Source of the DNA: Pedobacter sp. UBA4863
GTDB taxonomy: Bacteria; Bacteroidota; Bacteroidia; Sphingobacteriales; Sphingobacteriaceae
Direction: 5' to 3'
Assembly (NCBI RefSeq): GCF_002399615.1
Contig: NZ_DHDZ01000031.1
Location: 1-64,000, forward strand
Length of the DNA stretch: 64,000 nucleotides
Positions 8,533 to 17,372 of the stretch are shown one piece after another. The notes under the pieces are model-generated. The model searched no databases. It was not told where the DNA came from and saw nothing but the letters and a program-made list of their open reading frames with translations. Position numbers and translations under genes: made by a program. Positions within the stretch are counted from its first letter, which is position 1. Every line of letters begins with the position of its first letter.

Positions 8533-9423
8533 TTAACTATTTTTTACTTCCGAAACCAATTTCAACAATCTTCGTTGCTTTAAGATTTCTTCACTTTTCA
8601 CATCACTTCTATAACTAAAAAAACCATCTCTAGTTTTAGCACCAAGTTTATTTTGCTTTACTTTTTCTACAATAACCTCTGGAACAGTTGTAGTATTATC
8701 CAAAACAGGTAACAAGTTACTTAATACTTTATCCCAAATATCAAGACCTCCGTAATCCATAATTTCAAAAGGCCCATTTAATGCCCAACGTAAACCTATA
8801 CTCTCTTTTACAACAGTATCAATGCTAGAAGCATCTGCAATTCCTTCTTTTAATAAATAACAAGCTTCACGCAGTAATGCCGCCTGAAGCCTATTTGCGA
8901 TAAAGCCTCTTATATCTTTATTAAGTACAACCAGAATTTTTCCGCAATAGCTCAAAAAACTTTTCACTATTTCTAGCACACCTTCTTCAGTACTATCCTG
9001 TTTTACAATTTCTACGAGTGGAATTAAATCGGCAGGGTTAAAAAAGTGGACTATCAGCATCCTGTTTTCAAAAGGTTGACCTTTTGACAAAGTCAGCAAC
9101 GGGTAAGTTGAAGTATTTGAGCATATAATTGCATCGCTTTTTAAATAGGGGGCTATCTTTTGATAGAGTTCTTTTTTGATATCTAGGTTCTCAGGAGCAG
9201 ATTCTATTATAAAATCACTTTTTGACACCGCTTCCTCTAAATTGGTTGTAAAAGTCAATCTCGACTGGTTAATGATTTCATTCTTTGCAAATATTATAGC
9301 CTCTTCAAATGGGTCATATAATATTGTAAAAATTCCTTTTTCAGAGAAAAAAGAAGCGATAGAACGCCCCATTTTTCCAGCACCTAATATGGTAATTATG
9401 CTTTTATCTGTGAGTTGAACCAT
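8533..9423 (-). CDS. 3-hydroxyacyl-CoA dehydrogenase family NAD-dependent enzyme
   Basis: A 296-residue two-domain dehydrogenase. The N-terminal Rossmann domain has GAGKMG (residues 14-19) and SNTSTYPL. The linker has the family's HFFNPADLIPLVEIV with the catalytic His. The C-terminal helical domain has FIANRLQAALLREA. The size equals 3-hydroxybutyryl-CoA dehydrogenase, but the same fold includes L-gulonate 3-dehydrogenase and L-carnitine dehydrogenase, which act on free hydroxy acids. In this island, with no other acyl-CoA gene, a sugar-acid or beta-hydroxy-acid dehydrogenase is more plausible. It lies 39 nt behind a TIM-barrel gene and is probably the last gene of unit B. Confidence 0.8.
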   Translation of the reverse strand: MVQLTDKSIITILGAGKMGRSIASFFSEKGIFTILYDPFEEAIIFAKNEIINQSRLTFTTNLEEAVSKSDFIIESAPENLDIKKELYQKIAPYLKSDAIICSNTSTYPLLTLSKGQPFENRMLIVHFFNPADLIPLVEIVKQDSTEEGVLEIVKSFLSYCGKILVVLNKDIRGFIANRLQAALLREACYLLKEGIADASSIDTVVKESIGLRWALNGPFEIMDYGGLDIWDKVLSNLLPVLDNTTTVPEVIVEKVKQNKLGAKTRDGFFSYRSDVKSEEILKQRRLLKLVSEVKNS

Positions 9424-9462
9424 AATTAAGAATATGACGAGAAAATTCTTTTAAAAATATCT

Positions 9463-11154
9463 TTACTTTAAACCGATGTTTTGATTAAGCGTAGGAGCCT
9501 TAATCCCACGCATAATTTGTGAAATCTCATTATACGCTGAATAGGCTATCTCTATATCAGTAACTAAAGCTCCATTAACTTCTACTTCTACTTTATTATT
9601 TCCTTGAAATACATGTTTCAGATTATCAATGGTGTAAATTAACGACCTATCTGCCATATCTGCCTGTAGCTTTTTACCTGCCGCTAAATGATCTTTTTCT
9701 CCTTTTAATACAAGAGCATTTCCGTTTAGCACTACTTTGATATTATTTACATTACCACTATATTTTTTTACGCCTAATCTTAGCACACAAGTTTTTCCTG
9801 AAAATACTTTAGATTGTATATTTTCACCAACAAGCAACTTAAATTCGCCCTTACCATTTACTTGTTTAGGCAATTGTTTAACATAAGCATAAGAAGGCTC
9901 TTTATCGTCGTTATAATATGTTTTAGTAATTGCGTAAACTTTATCATTATCATTTGGTGTATTGGCACCAAATGCAGCAACCATTTCATACATGTATGAA
10001 GCTTGCGGGTAATTATAATAATTGAAAAGATAAAAACCATCGGCTCCCATCCAACGGTAATTATCTGCCGCTCCCAATGCCTCGGCCAAAGTTACATCCC
10101 TGCCAATGGCATTTTCCATTCCCAAATCATCGGCAGATGGATTTAGAGGAACCCTCCAACTTGTTCTAGGGTACATGGATGGATACATCTTTACACCATA
10201 CTTGTTTGCTTTTTTTGTCATTGCTTCAATAGGCATATCATGCGGAAGGGTCATTAATTGTGATGGTGAAATTAAATCTACCAAGCCTTCTTTCATCCAG
10301 GTGTCCACATCCAGTCCGGCCCATTTGCACGATTCTTCTGATGGGGGTATACGCACAAATAAATACATTGGCCTACCCTGTTCTTTAGCCAATTGATTAA
10401 GTCTTTGTCTTACTTTACGTACTAGCTCAGTCATTAATGGAGCTCCAACATCGGCTTTGCCTTTCGGAAAGAAAATTTGAGTTCTGTTAAAGTCTAATTC
10501 AAATCCATCTATAATGTTTTTATTTCTTTCCAACACTTCTATAAATACATCGTATCTGAAATCCCGTACTTTTTTATGGGTATAATCGAACAGATTACCA
10601 TAGTTTTTGCTGAAAACCACCGGACTATCTTTAATGATTAAATCGGTATTGTTAAGCCAAAACTGACCTGTAAGCGGATAATTGTACGGATCTACCATAA
10701 AATGGCTATCGTTCATCCTCAAGCTTGGCAAGTATAACATGCCATTCTTTTTTGCTTGTGTTCCGGCAATATTAACGGCATCAAGTCCTGCTGCTATACA
10801 AGCTTTTGCACTTTCTATACGATATTTCCAAATCGGATTTTCATCTTCGTATTTGGTTTTACGCCACCCAACGGTGCTCGATACTTTGGTTGGGTAATAC
10901 AACACATCGCTACCTGCACCAATGCAAAACACATAGGTATTTACGCCTAAACGGGCATGACCATCTACATTGGCCCTTAACATTTTTTCTGCAGCAATGG
11001 GGTCTGGTGTTACAAAAGCATGGTCGCCATCTTCATTTAGCACCACACCAAATGATACATTCTGCTTTACCTGAACTTTCTTAGTTACTTGTTGTTGTGC
11101 ATAACTTAACCCCGTTAACAATAAACATAACAAGGTCGTATATAATTTCTTCAT
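9463..11154 (-). CDS. Exported TIM-barrel putative glycoside hydrolase, paralog 3
   Basis: 563 residues with a signal peptide (MKKLYTTLLCLLLTGLSYAQ). Residues ~33-400 look like an (alpha/beta)8 barrel, with RMNDSH (146-151), IDGFELDFNR (215-224), a VRIP segment with LDVDTWMKEGLVD (267-293) and GADGFYLFNY (370-379). The Glu and Asp in GFELDFNR sit at a strand end, where barrel hydrolases keep catalytic acids. A C-terminal beta domain of ~150 residues follows. Similar proteins in other bacteria are usually annotated as glycosyl-hydrolase-like or hypothetical. Two paralogs precede it in unit B, behind SusC/SusD, which suggests polysaccharide or glycoconjugate cleavage in the periplasm or at the surface. 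The activity is not established. Confidence 0.7.
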   Translation of the reverse strand: MKKLYTTLLCLLLTGLSYAQQQVTKKVQVKQNVSFGVVLNEDGDHAFVTPDPIAAEKMLRANVDGHARLGVNTYVFCIGAGSDVLYYPTKVSSTVGWRKTKYEDENPIWKYRIESAKACIAAGLDAVNIAGTQAKKNGMLYLPSLRMNDSHFMVDPYNYPLTGQFWLNNTDLIIKDSPVVFSKNYGNLFDYTHKKVRDFRYDVFIEVLERNKNIIDGFELDFNRTQIFFPKGKADVGAPLMTELVRKVRQRLNQLAKEQGRPMYLFVRIPPSEESCKWAGLDVDTWMKEGLVDLISPSQLMTLPHDMPIEAMTKKANKYGVKMYPSMYPRTSWRVPLNPSADDLGMENAIGRDVTLAEALGAADNYRWMGADGFYLFNYYNYPQASYMYEMVAAFGANTPNDNDKVYAITKTYYNDDKEPSYAYVKQLPKQVNGKGEFKLLVGENIQSKVFSGKTCVLRLGVKKYSGNVNNIKVVLNGNALVLKGEKDHLAAGKKLQADMADRSLIYTIDNLKHVFQGNNKVEVEVNGALVTDIEIAYSAYNEISQIMRGIKAPTLNQNIGLK

Positions 11155-11224
11155 TTCTTAAAGCGTATTTTTTAAGTATTGTGTATTTTTATTTAGTCTT
11201 CCAACATCAATCTTTTTAGACTTT

Positions 11225-12988
11225 TTAAGGCTCTTCCTCTATCTCCTTAGGCTTTGGCGTTGGTTTGCTACTGGTATCCCACTTAATTAACGGTGCAGGT
11301 GTACCAGTGATAGGTTGATTAAGTTTGGTATCGGCCACACCTCTTACCATATAACTTAAATTGGTCATGTACCCGTACGCAATTTCCAAATCAGTAAGAG
11401 TAGCATTTTCTGCAATTATCTCTACTTTGTTATTGCCTAGTTTTATCAATGTTGGTTCATCTATTTTATAAATGATAGTTTTTTGTGAGCCATCGGCAAC
11501 TTGAGCAATCCGTGGACTTATTGCATGGTCTTCGATATGAAGTACTTGTAAAGGTTTACCATTTAACAATAATTTCGGTGCATCTGCAAAATTTCTCACG
11601 CCTAAACGTAGTAGGCACCTAGTAAGAGGGTAAGGCGATGAAGTCGGCAGCTCTCCTATATAAATACTCAACGAGGCATTGGCCGATTGCATTTTAAGAG
11701 GCAACTGTTTAGTATACGAATAAGAAGGTTGCAAATTATCGTTGTATGCAGTTTTTGTAACAGTAAAAACTCTATCTACAGGGCTTATGCCCTTACTATT
11801 AATTTCGGCTGCTAAGCGATATAAGTCTTGCGGAAAATCACCTATACTGTAATTGAAAAGATAAAGGCCGTCAGCCCCCATTTGACGATAGTTTACCGCA
11901 GCTGTTAACATTTCTTCTAATGTAGCTGTTTGAGAGCCTATCCTCAAATTTAGGCCTAAAGTTGGTAGCGATGGCTTTAACGGAACTCTAAAATTTGATT
12001 TAGGCATTAAGGTTGGATATACTTTCACTTTGTATTGGTGCGCCTTAGCGATAAGGTTTTGAATAGGCATATCTTGTGCTAAAGTCATCAACTGCGATGG
12101 AGAAACCATATTTACCAAGCCTTGTTTCATCCAGGTTTCTATATCTAAACCAGTTTGCTTACATGCCTCTTCTGATGAAGGTATACGCACGAACAAATAC
12201 ATAGGTTTGCCCTGTAGCTTCGCATTAATATCTAATTTTTCCCGTATCTTTTTTATCATTTCCGTAATTAAAGATGCTTGGGTTTTTCCCTCTGGAAACA
12301 GTGTTTGTACACGGTTAAAATCAAGTTCAAAACCATCTATGTTGCCTTTATTGCGATCTATGACTTCAAAAATGACTTGCAACCTGTGATTTCTTACTGT
12401 CTCGTGAGTATAATCGAGTAAATTGGCATATTCTTTTTTAAAAGCGTTTGGGGCACTTTTAATAGTCAAGTTTGAATTATCTAACCAAAATTTACTGGTA
12501 TAAGCCGAATTTTGAGGATCGGTTGTAAAGCGGCTATCATTCATTGTTAAACTAGGAATAAACAACATATTGTTTTTTTTTGCTTGTAAACCCGCAATTT
12601 TTACAGCATCCATCCCTGTAGCAATACATGCTCTTGCATTTTCAACTCTTGTTTTTAAAAGTTTATTTTGCTGCTCTTCCTTAGTTACTCGCCACCCTAC
12701 GGTACTAGCTATTTTTGTGGGATAATACAGTACATCGCTACTAACACCTACACTATAAACCAATGTTTTTACTTCCAAACTGTGTATATAATCTACCGTT
12801 TTTTTAAGCAATTTTTCGGCCTCTGCCGGATTGGCACTTGCAAAAGATAAATCACCATTATGGTTAAACACTAGGCCAAAAGGTTCATCTGGTTTTACTA
12901 CTACTGGTTTTATTAATTTTTGTTGTGCATAGCCTCCGTTTACCATAAAAAAGCAAATGGTAAAGACTAAATATAATGATCTTAGCAT
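11225..12988 (-). CDS. Exported TIM-barrel putative glycoside hydrolase, paralog 2
   Basis: I prefer the ATG at 12988 (587 residues). It directly begins a signal peptide (MLRSLYLVFTICFFMVNGGYA) and leaves 7 nt after the previous stop. An ATG at 13009 would overlap that gene. The barrel core repeats the paralog signature: TMNDSRF, IDGFELDFNRVQ, YLFVRIPSSEE, LDIETWMKQGLV and GADGLYLFNY. The C-terminus carries an extra Pro/Lys-rich tail (KPTPKPKEIEEEP) missing in the other two paralogs. Divergence across the barrel is substantial, while the motif residues are kept, which points to three working enzymes with different specificities rather than recent duplicates. Confidence 0.7.
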   Translation of the reverse strand: MLRSLYLVFTICFFMVNGGYAQQKLIKPVVVKPDEPFGLVFNHNGDLSFASANPAEAEKLLKKTVDYIHSLEVKTLVYSVGVSSDVLYYPTKIASTVGWRVTKEEQQNKLLKTRVENARACIATGMDAVKIAGLQAKKNNMLFIPSLTMNDSRFTTDPQNSAYTSKFWLDNSNLTIKSAPNAFKKEYANLLDYTHETVRNHRLQVIFEVIDRNKGNIDGFELDFNRVQTLFPEGKTQASLITEMIKKIREKLDINAKLQGKPMYLFVRIPSSEEACKQTGLDIETWMKQGLVNMVSPSQLMTLAQDMPIQNLIAKAHQYKVKVYPTLMPKSNFRVPLKPSLPTLGLNLRIGSQTATLEEMLTAAVNYRQMGADGLYLFNYSIGDFPQDLYRLAAEINSKGISPVDRVFTVTKTAYNDNLQPSYSYTKQLPLKMQSANASLSIYIGELPTSSPYPLTRCLLRLGVRNFADAPKLLLNGKPLQVLHIEDHAISPRIAQVADGSQKTIIYKIDEPTLIKLGNNKVEIIAENATLTDLEIAYGYMTNLSYMVRGVADTKLNQPITGTPAPLIKWDTSSKPTPKPKEIEEEP

Positions 12989-12995
12989 GGTAAAA

Positions 12996-14702
12996 TTAAT
13001 TGATATCATCTACTTCGTTAATTACTGGCATTACAAAAGCCTCATTTAATTTTGGCATGGGTAATCCTGCTAATCTATAATTAAGATTATTCAAATAGCT
13101 GTAACCTATTTCCAAATCGGTTATGGTTGCATTTTGTACCGTTATCTCTATCTTATTATTTCCTAATTTTAAAACAGTTGGATCATTAATTTTATAAACT
13201 ACAGATTTGTGAGCAGCATCGGCGAGAAACCTTTTACCTTTGGCTGCTTTTAAATGGTCTTCGGTAATAAAGTGAGTTAATTCTTTTCCATTTAAGGTTA
13301 GTTTTGGCACTGCACCATCAGCTAAATCTCTAATTCCTAAACGCAACAAACATTTCGTTAACGGAAACGATGATTGGCTGGGAATTTCACCTACATATAA
13401 ATTAAAGGCAGAAACCGCCGCTTTCGTTTTATAAGGCAACTGTTTTACGTAAGCATAAGAAGGTTCTAAATGATCGTTATAATAGGTTTTTGTAATAGAA
13501 AACACTTTATCCAATCCGTCTAAATCTCTATTAGTAACTGCTGCAACAAAAGGATGCATTTCCTTTCTGAAATGGTTATAAAGATAAATTCCATGTGCCC
13601 CCATTTGAAAATAATTTGATACTGCTCCTACTGCTTCTTCTGTTGTGCCACTGCGGGCTATTGGCCTGTTTATCCCCAATGTTGGTGCAGAAGGAATAAA
13701 AGCGGCTCTTACATTAGCACGTGCATATACTGAGGGATATACCTTTACGTTATAGCGGTTTGCTTTGGCTATCATATTTTCAATGGGCATATCCTGCGCC
13801 AAAGTCATTAATTGCGCTGGCGATAACATGTCCACCAAACCTTGTTTCATCCAGGTATCTATATCCAATCCGTAAACTTTGCACGATTCTTCAGCAGGTG
13901 GTATTCTGGCAAAAAGGTACATTGGCCTGCCCTGTTCTTTTGCCACCAGATTTAATTTTTCGCGTACTTTTTTAACCAAATCAGTAATTAAATGTGCTCT
14001 TTCTTCTCCTTTTCCTTCGGGGAAGAATACTTGTACCCGGTTAAAATCGAGTTCAAAACCATCTATGTATTGTTTGTTGCGGTCTATTACCTCGAAAATA
14101 ACATCTAACCTGTATTTTCGTACCTTTTCGTGGGTATAATCTAACAGGTTGCCATACATCTGTTTATTGAAAGGCCAAGGCCCATTCTTGATAATTAAAT
14201 CGGGATTTTTGAGCCTAAACTCTCCGGTAAGTGGATAGTTTTCGGGGTCACGCATATAATGACTATCGTTCATCCTTAAACTTGGAATAAACAACATACC
14301 CTGATGGGTTTTGGCTTGACTAGCTGCAACGTTAATAGCATCTACCCCGGCGGCAATGCAAACTCTTGCTTTTTCGTTTCTAACTCTCCAAAACTCGTTT
14401 TCATCGTATTTTGTAGTACGCCATCCAACAGTGCTACCTACTTTTGTAGGATAGTTTAACACATCGCTGCCCGAAGCTACGCTATATGTTAAGGTTTTAA
14501 TGCCCAAAGAGTGTATCAAATCTATATTTGCCCTGATGAGATTGGTGGTTTCCACAGGATCGTTACTGGTAAAGGAAATATCACCATCTAGGTTTAGGAT
14601 TACCCCAAAATCTTTTTCCTGCCTTTGAGCGGTTTGGGCATGGGTGGCCAATTGTCCCAAAACAATTCCTGCAATAAGCAATGGTTTAAGTAGTGGTTTC
14701 AT
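12996..14702 (-). CDS. Exported TIM-barrel putative glycoside hydrolase, paralog 1
   Basis: 568 residues with a signal peptide ending near ATHAQ. It is the first of the three tandem paralogs, directly behind the DUF5017 lipoprotein gene (10-nt gap). Shared core motifs are RMNDSHY, IDGFELDFNRVQVFFPEG, YLFARIPPAEESCK, LDIDTWMKQGLVD and GAHGIYLYNH. The last motif differs from GADG(F/L)YLFNY in the other two. If that Asp matters for binding, this copy may have altered specificity. The C-terminal ~150 residues form a predicted beta domain with LYVGEIPS and LRLGIRDL segments found in all three. Confidence 0.7.
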   Translation of the reverse strand: MKPLLKPLLIAGIVLGQLATHAQTAQRQEKDFGVILNLDGDISFTSNDPVETTNLIRANIDLIHSLGIKTLTYSVASGSDVLNYPTKVGSTVGWRTTKYDENEFWRVRNEKARVCIAAGVDAINVAASQAKTHQGMLFIPSLRMNDSHYMRDPENYPLTGEFRLKNPDLIIKNGPWPFNKQMYGNLLDYTHEKVRKYRLDVIFEVIDRNKQYIDGFELDFNRVQVFFPEGKGEERAHLITDLVKKVREKLNLVAKEQGRPMYLFARIPPAEESCKVYGLDIDTWMKQGLVDMLSPAQLMTLAQDMPIENMIAKANRYNVKVYPSVYARANVRAAFIPSAPTLGINRPIARSGTTEEAVGAVSNYFQMGAHGIYLYNHFRKEMHPFVAAVTNRDLDGLDKVFSITKTYYNDHLEPSYAYVKQLPYKTKAAVSAFNLYVGEIPSQSSFPLTKCLLRLGIRDLADGAVPKLTLNGKELTHFITEDHLKAAKGKRFLADAAHKSVVYKINDPTVLKLGNNKIEITVQNATITDLEIGYSYLNNLNYRLAGLPMPKLNEAFVMPVINEVDDIN

Positions 14703-14712
14703 TAATCATATT

Positions 14713-15666
14713 TTATGGTTCAACAGTAATTTCTAGTTCTCTTACTACTTTTTTGCTATCGTAGATATTGGTATTGGCGGCAACAAAAGTGGCTTTGTAA
14801 ACGCCGGGTTTGGTGTAAACATGTTTGTAATTGCTCATGCTCGATGTTTGGTAGTTTTTAATGGAAAGCCCATAATCTACCCCCATGTTTACGGTTGGCG
14901 CAAAGGCTTTGCTTACTGCCCATAACTGCATGGCTTGCTTATAGCCTTCATCGGCCGCGGTGGCCGGTGGAATAAACTGAACAATAGTACCTATGGCACT
15001 AATATGTTTAAAATTGGGCTCCCGGCGGGCAAATTTCCATCCGGCGGGTATTACGGTTGTATAGGCCAAACGTTCGTAAAACCCAAAGTTGGTAATGGCT
15101 TCTAGCTTAAAATTGCGGAAACGCCATCTTCTGCTTGGAACAGTACCCGTAGCCGGTAATGCAGGTGTATCATATTTGAAAGCGATATAAAAATTCTTAC
15201 CGGGCTCTACCAAATCGGCTATGTTTACAGTTCCTGAAGAATCGAATATGGGATAAGTAGTTGTAGCCATGTGAAACCTGTTGGTAATGTCTGTCCACGT
15301 TGCGGCTGCCACACTCTCGTAAGTATATTCTCCATTATCAGTATAGGCTTCTTGATAATCGGTAGAAAACATTACCTTTAAAGGCGTATTGGTTACCACT
15401 TGAATAGACGACTCGAAAGTAACGTTTAGTTGTTGCAGCGAGGCAATACGGTCTAAATCTTTGTAGCTGTAAGCATTTTTAGGCTCGCCAGAGTAAAAGG
15501 TAATTAACCCTGGATTTCCTTCAAAAGAAAAGCGTGCTTCTTCATTTACTTTTATGGTTGATTTATCGGCAGTTACCTGAAAATTTACCTCTTCTACCTT
15601 AGTTTCCTTTTTACAGGCTGCCAATACGAAAAGCAGTATTGCAAATAAATAATAGTTAGGTTTCAT
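14713..15666 (-). CDS. DUF5017 family SusE-like surface lipoprotein
   Basis: The ATG at 15666 gives 317 residues and starts a lipoprotein signal peptide (YLFAILLFVLAAC, cleavage before Cys). An upstream ATG at 15714 would put 16 odd residues in front of it and overlap the SusD gene. The mature N-terminus resembles PKD-like domains (TADKSTIKVNEEARFSFEG, then GLITFYSGEP), the hallmark of DUF5017 proteins coded behind SusD genes. It is probably an outer-surface glycan-binding accessory of the SusC/SusD complex. Its place between SusD and the TIM-barrel genes supports this. Confidence 0.75.
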   Translation of the reverse strand: MKPNYYLFAILLFVLAACKKETKVEEVNFQVTADKSTIKVNEEARFSFEGNPGLITFYSGEPKNAYSYKDLDRIASLQQLNVTFESSIQVVTNTPLKVMFSTDYQEAYTDNGEYTYESVAAATWTDITNRFHMATTTYPIFDSSGTVNIADLVEPGKNFYIAFKYDTPALPATGTVPSRRWRFRNFKLEAITNFGFYERLAYTTVIPAGWKFARREPNFKHISAIGTIVQFIPPATAADEGYKQAMQLWAVSKAFAPTVNMGVDYGLSIKNYQTSSMSNYKHVYTKPGVYKATFVAANTNIYDSKKVVRELEITVEP

Positions 15667-15685
15667 CTGATTATTTTTTATTGTT

Positions 15686-17347
15686 TTACCATCCAAAATT
15701 TTGTACCATGCCACGCCCCAACCCTATCTCGTAAGACGGAATAGGGAACAAAACATCTCTTGGGCGCACATTGGTAAAATATCTTACCAAATCTTCGGTA
15801 TAAGCGGGGGCTTCTGTTAATAATACTGCGCCAGTTTCGTGCATGGTATCTACATAAATTCCCCAGCGCAACAAATCGTTTTTACGCAAACACTCGTAGT
15901 TTAGTTCTCGCGAACGTTCGTCACGAATATATTCTCGCATAGTTAATTGGCTGTGCCCCGCTTCATCAACAGAATTACCTTGGTCGTCAACTCTTCCCGC
16001 TTCTAAGGGACCAAAACCATAACCTCTTCGTTTTACCTGATTAATGGCACTATAGACGCTCATACCATTATGTACTCCGTTAGGCCCTTGCACTTCGTTT
16101 AACGCTTCGGCAAACATCAACAGTACATCCGAATACCTTAAAATTGGAAAATTTTGCCCGGTGGCATCACTAGACCTTTGATTTGCTGGTTCGTGTTCTC
16201 TACGCCATTTTCCAGGAAAACGTCTATGAGACAAGACGTTCTCTATAGGCAGAGGATATTTTTTTGCCCAATAGGTTTTGGTATTGCTACTAGTTGGATT
16301 GTATGAATATGGTGCTATTGCCCAGTCTCTCCTCAAATCGGGCGAATATTCGGTATCTACTGTACCTATTAGTTTATGATAGCTTTTGTATTTTCTAAAA
16401 GCTGGTGCTGTTGCATATACCAATCCTTGCCCATAACCTGCTTCCACATTATTTGATCGAATTGTTAATCCTATCCCTACACGGCCAACTTTTCTGGACG
16501 GGTCTGTAGCTGAGGGATTATAAAATTCTACTTCCCAGATACTTTCCTTCAAATCATAAATATCTTTGGCATAGTTAATAAACACCTGCTCGTAAGATGT
16601 ATTTAAGCTATGTATCCCCGAAGCAATTACCTTATTGCTCCAAAACAAGACATCATTCCATTTTGTGGCATCGTTAATAGGATTGCCAGTCATGTATAAA
16701 CATACTCTGGCCAATATACCCTGAACTGCAGATTTGCTTATTTTACCACCATTACCAATAGCTGTAATAGCAGGCACTAAGTCTTCAGCCTCGGTCATGT
16801 CGGCAATAATTTGCTCATAAACTTGTTTTGCTGGCGTGCGGGTATAGTAAATATCCTCTGGCGAAGTGCTTTCGGTTAGTTTAAGTGGTACATCGCCAAA
16901 ATTGCTTACCAACAAAAAATGAAAATATGCTCTTAAAAACAGTGCTTCACCTTTAATTACTTTACGTTTACTTTCATCCATAGTAGGTTTGTTGATATTG
17001 GCCAATAACGCATTTGCCTTATTGATACCTTCGTATAAAGTTCTCCAAAAAGCGCTAATTACCATATCTGTGGGCCATATATCATTAATAGTTACCCCTA
17101 CGGTTGTTACGTTAACATTATAGTACGCTTCGTCAGCATCAAGCCCCATACGAGCAATCATTGCACTGCCGTACAAATCATACGAATTAAGTGTGTTGTA
17201 AATCCCAGCCATAGACATATTCAACTGAGCTTCGGTATTATAGTAGTTCTCAGGAACTATTGTAGCTTTTGGACTAGTATCTAGAAATTTGCTACACGAA
17301 CTTAGTGCAAATACTAAAAATGTTATTACGATAAATTTCATTTTCAT
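15686..17347 (-). CDS. SusD/RagB-family outer-membrane lipoprotein
   Basis: 553 residues. A lipoprotein signal (MKMKFIVITFLVFALSSC) is followed by the typical SusD start KFLDTSPKATIVPENYYNTEAQ. TPR-like helices include KGEALFLRAYFHFLLVSNFGDVP, and the C-terminal part has FPILRYSDVLLMFAEALNE and a closing LFPIPSYEIGL. SusD proteins sit on the SusC transporter as a hinged lid and bind the oligosaccharide to be imported. The gene lies 25 nt behind the SusC gene. The ligand cannot be told from the sequence. Confidence 0.93.
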   Translation of the reverse strand: MKMKFIVITFLVFALSSCSKFLDTSPKATIVPENYYNTEAQLNMSMAGIYNTLNSYDLYGSAMIARMGLDADEAYYNVNVTTVGVTINDIWPTDMVISAFWRTLYEGINKANALLANINKPTMDESKRKVIKGEALFLRAYFHFLLVSNFGDVPLKLTESTSPEDIYYTRTPAKQVYEQIIADMTEAEDLVPAITAIGNGGKISKSAVQGILARVCLYMTGNPINDATKWNDVLFWSNKVIASGIHSLNTSYEQVFINYAKDIYDLKESIWEVEFYNPSATDPSRKVGRVGIGLTIRSNNVEAGYGQGLVYATAPAFRKYKSYHKLIGTVDTEYSPDLRRDWAIAPYSYNPTSSNTKTYWAKKYPLPIENVLSHRRFPGKWRREHEPANQRSSDATGQNFPILRYSDVLLMFAEALNEVQGPNGVHNGMSVYSAINQVKRRGYGFGPLEAGRVDDQGNSVDEAGHSQLTMREYIRDERSRELNYECLRKNDLLRWGIYVDTMHETGAVLLTEAPAYTEDLVRYFTNVRPRDVLFPIPSYEIGLGRGMVQNFGW

Positions 17348-17372
17348 ATCTTTTTTCTTTTATAATCGTATT

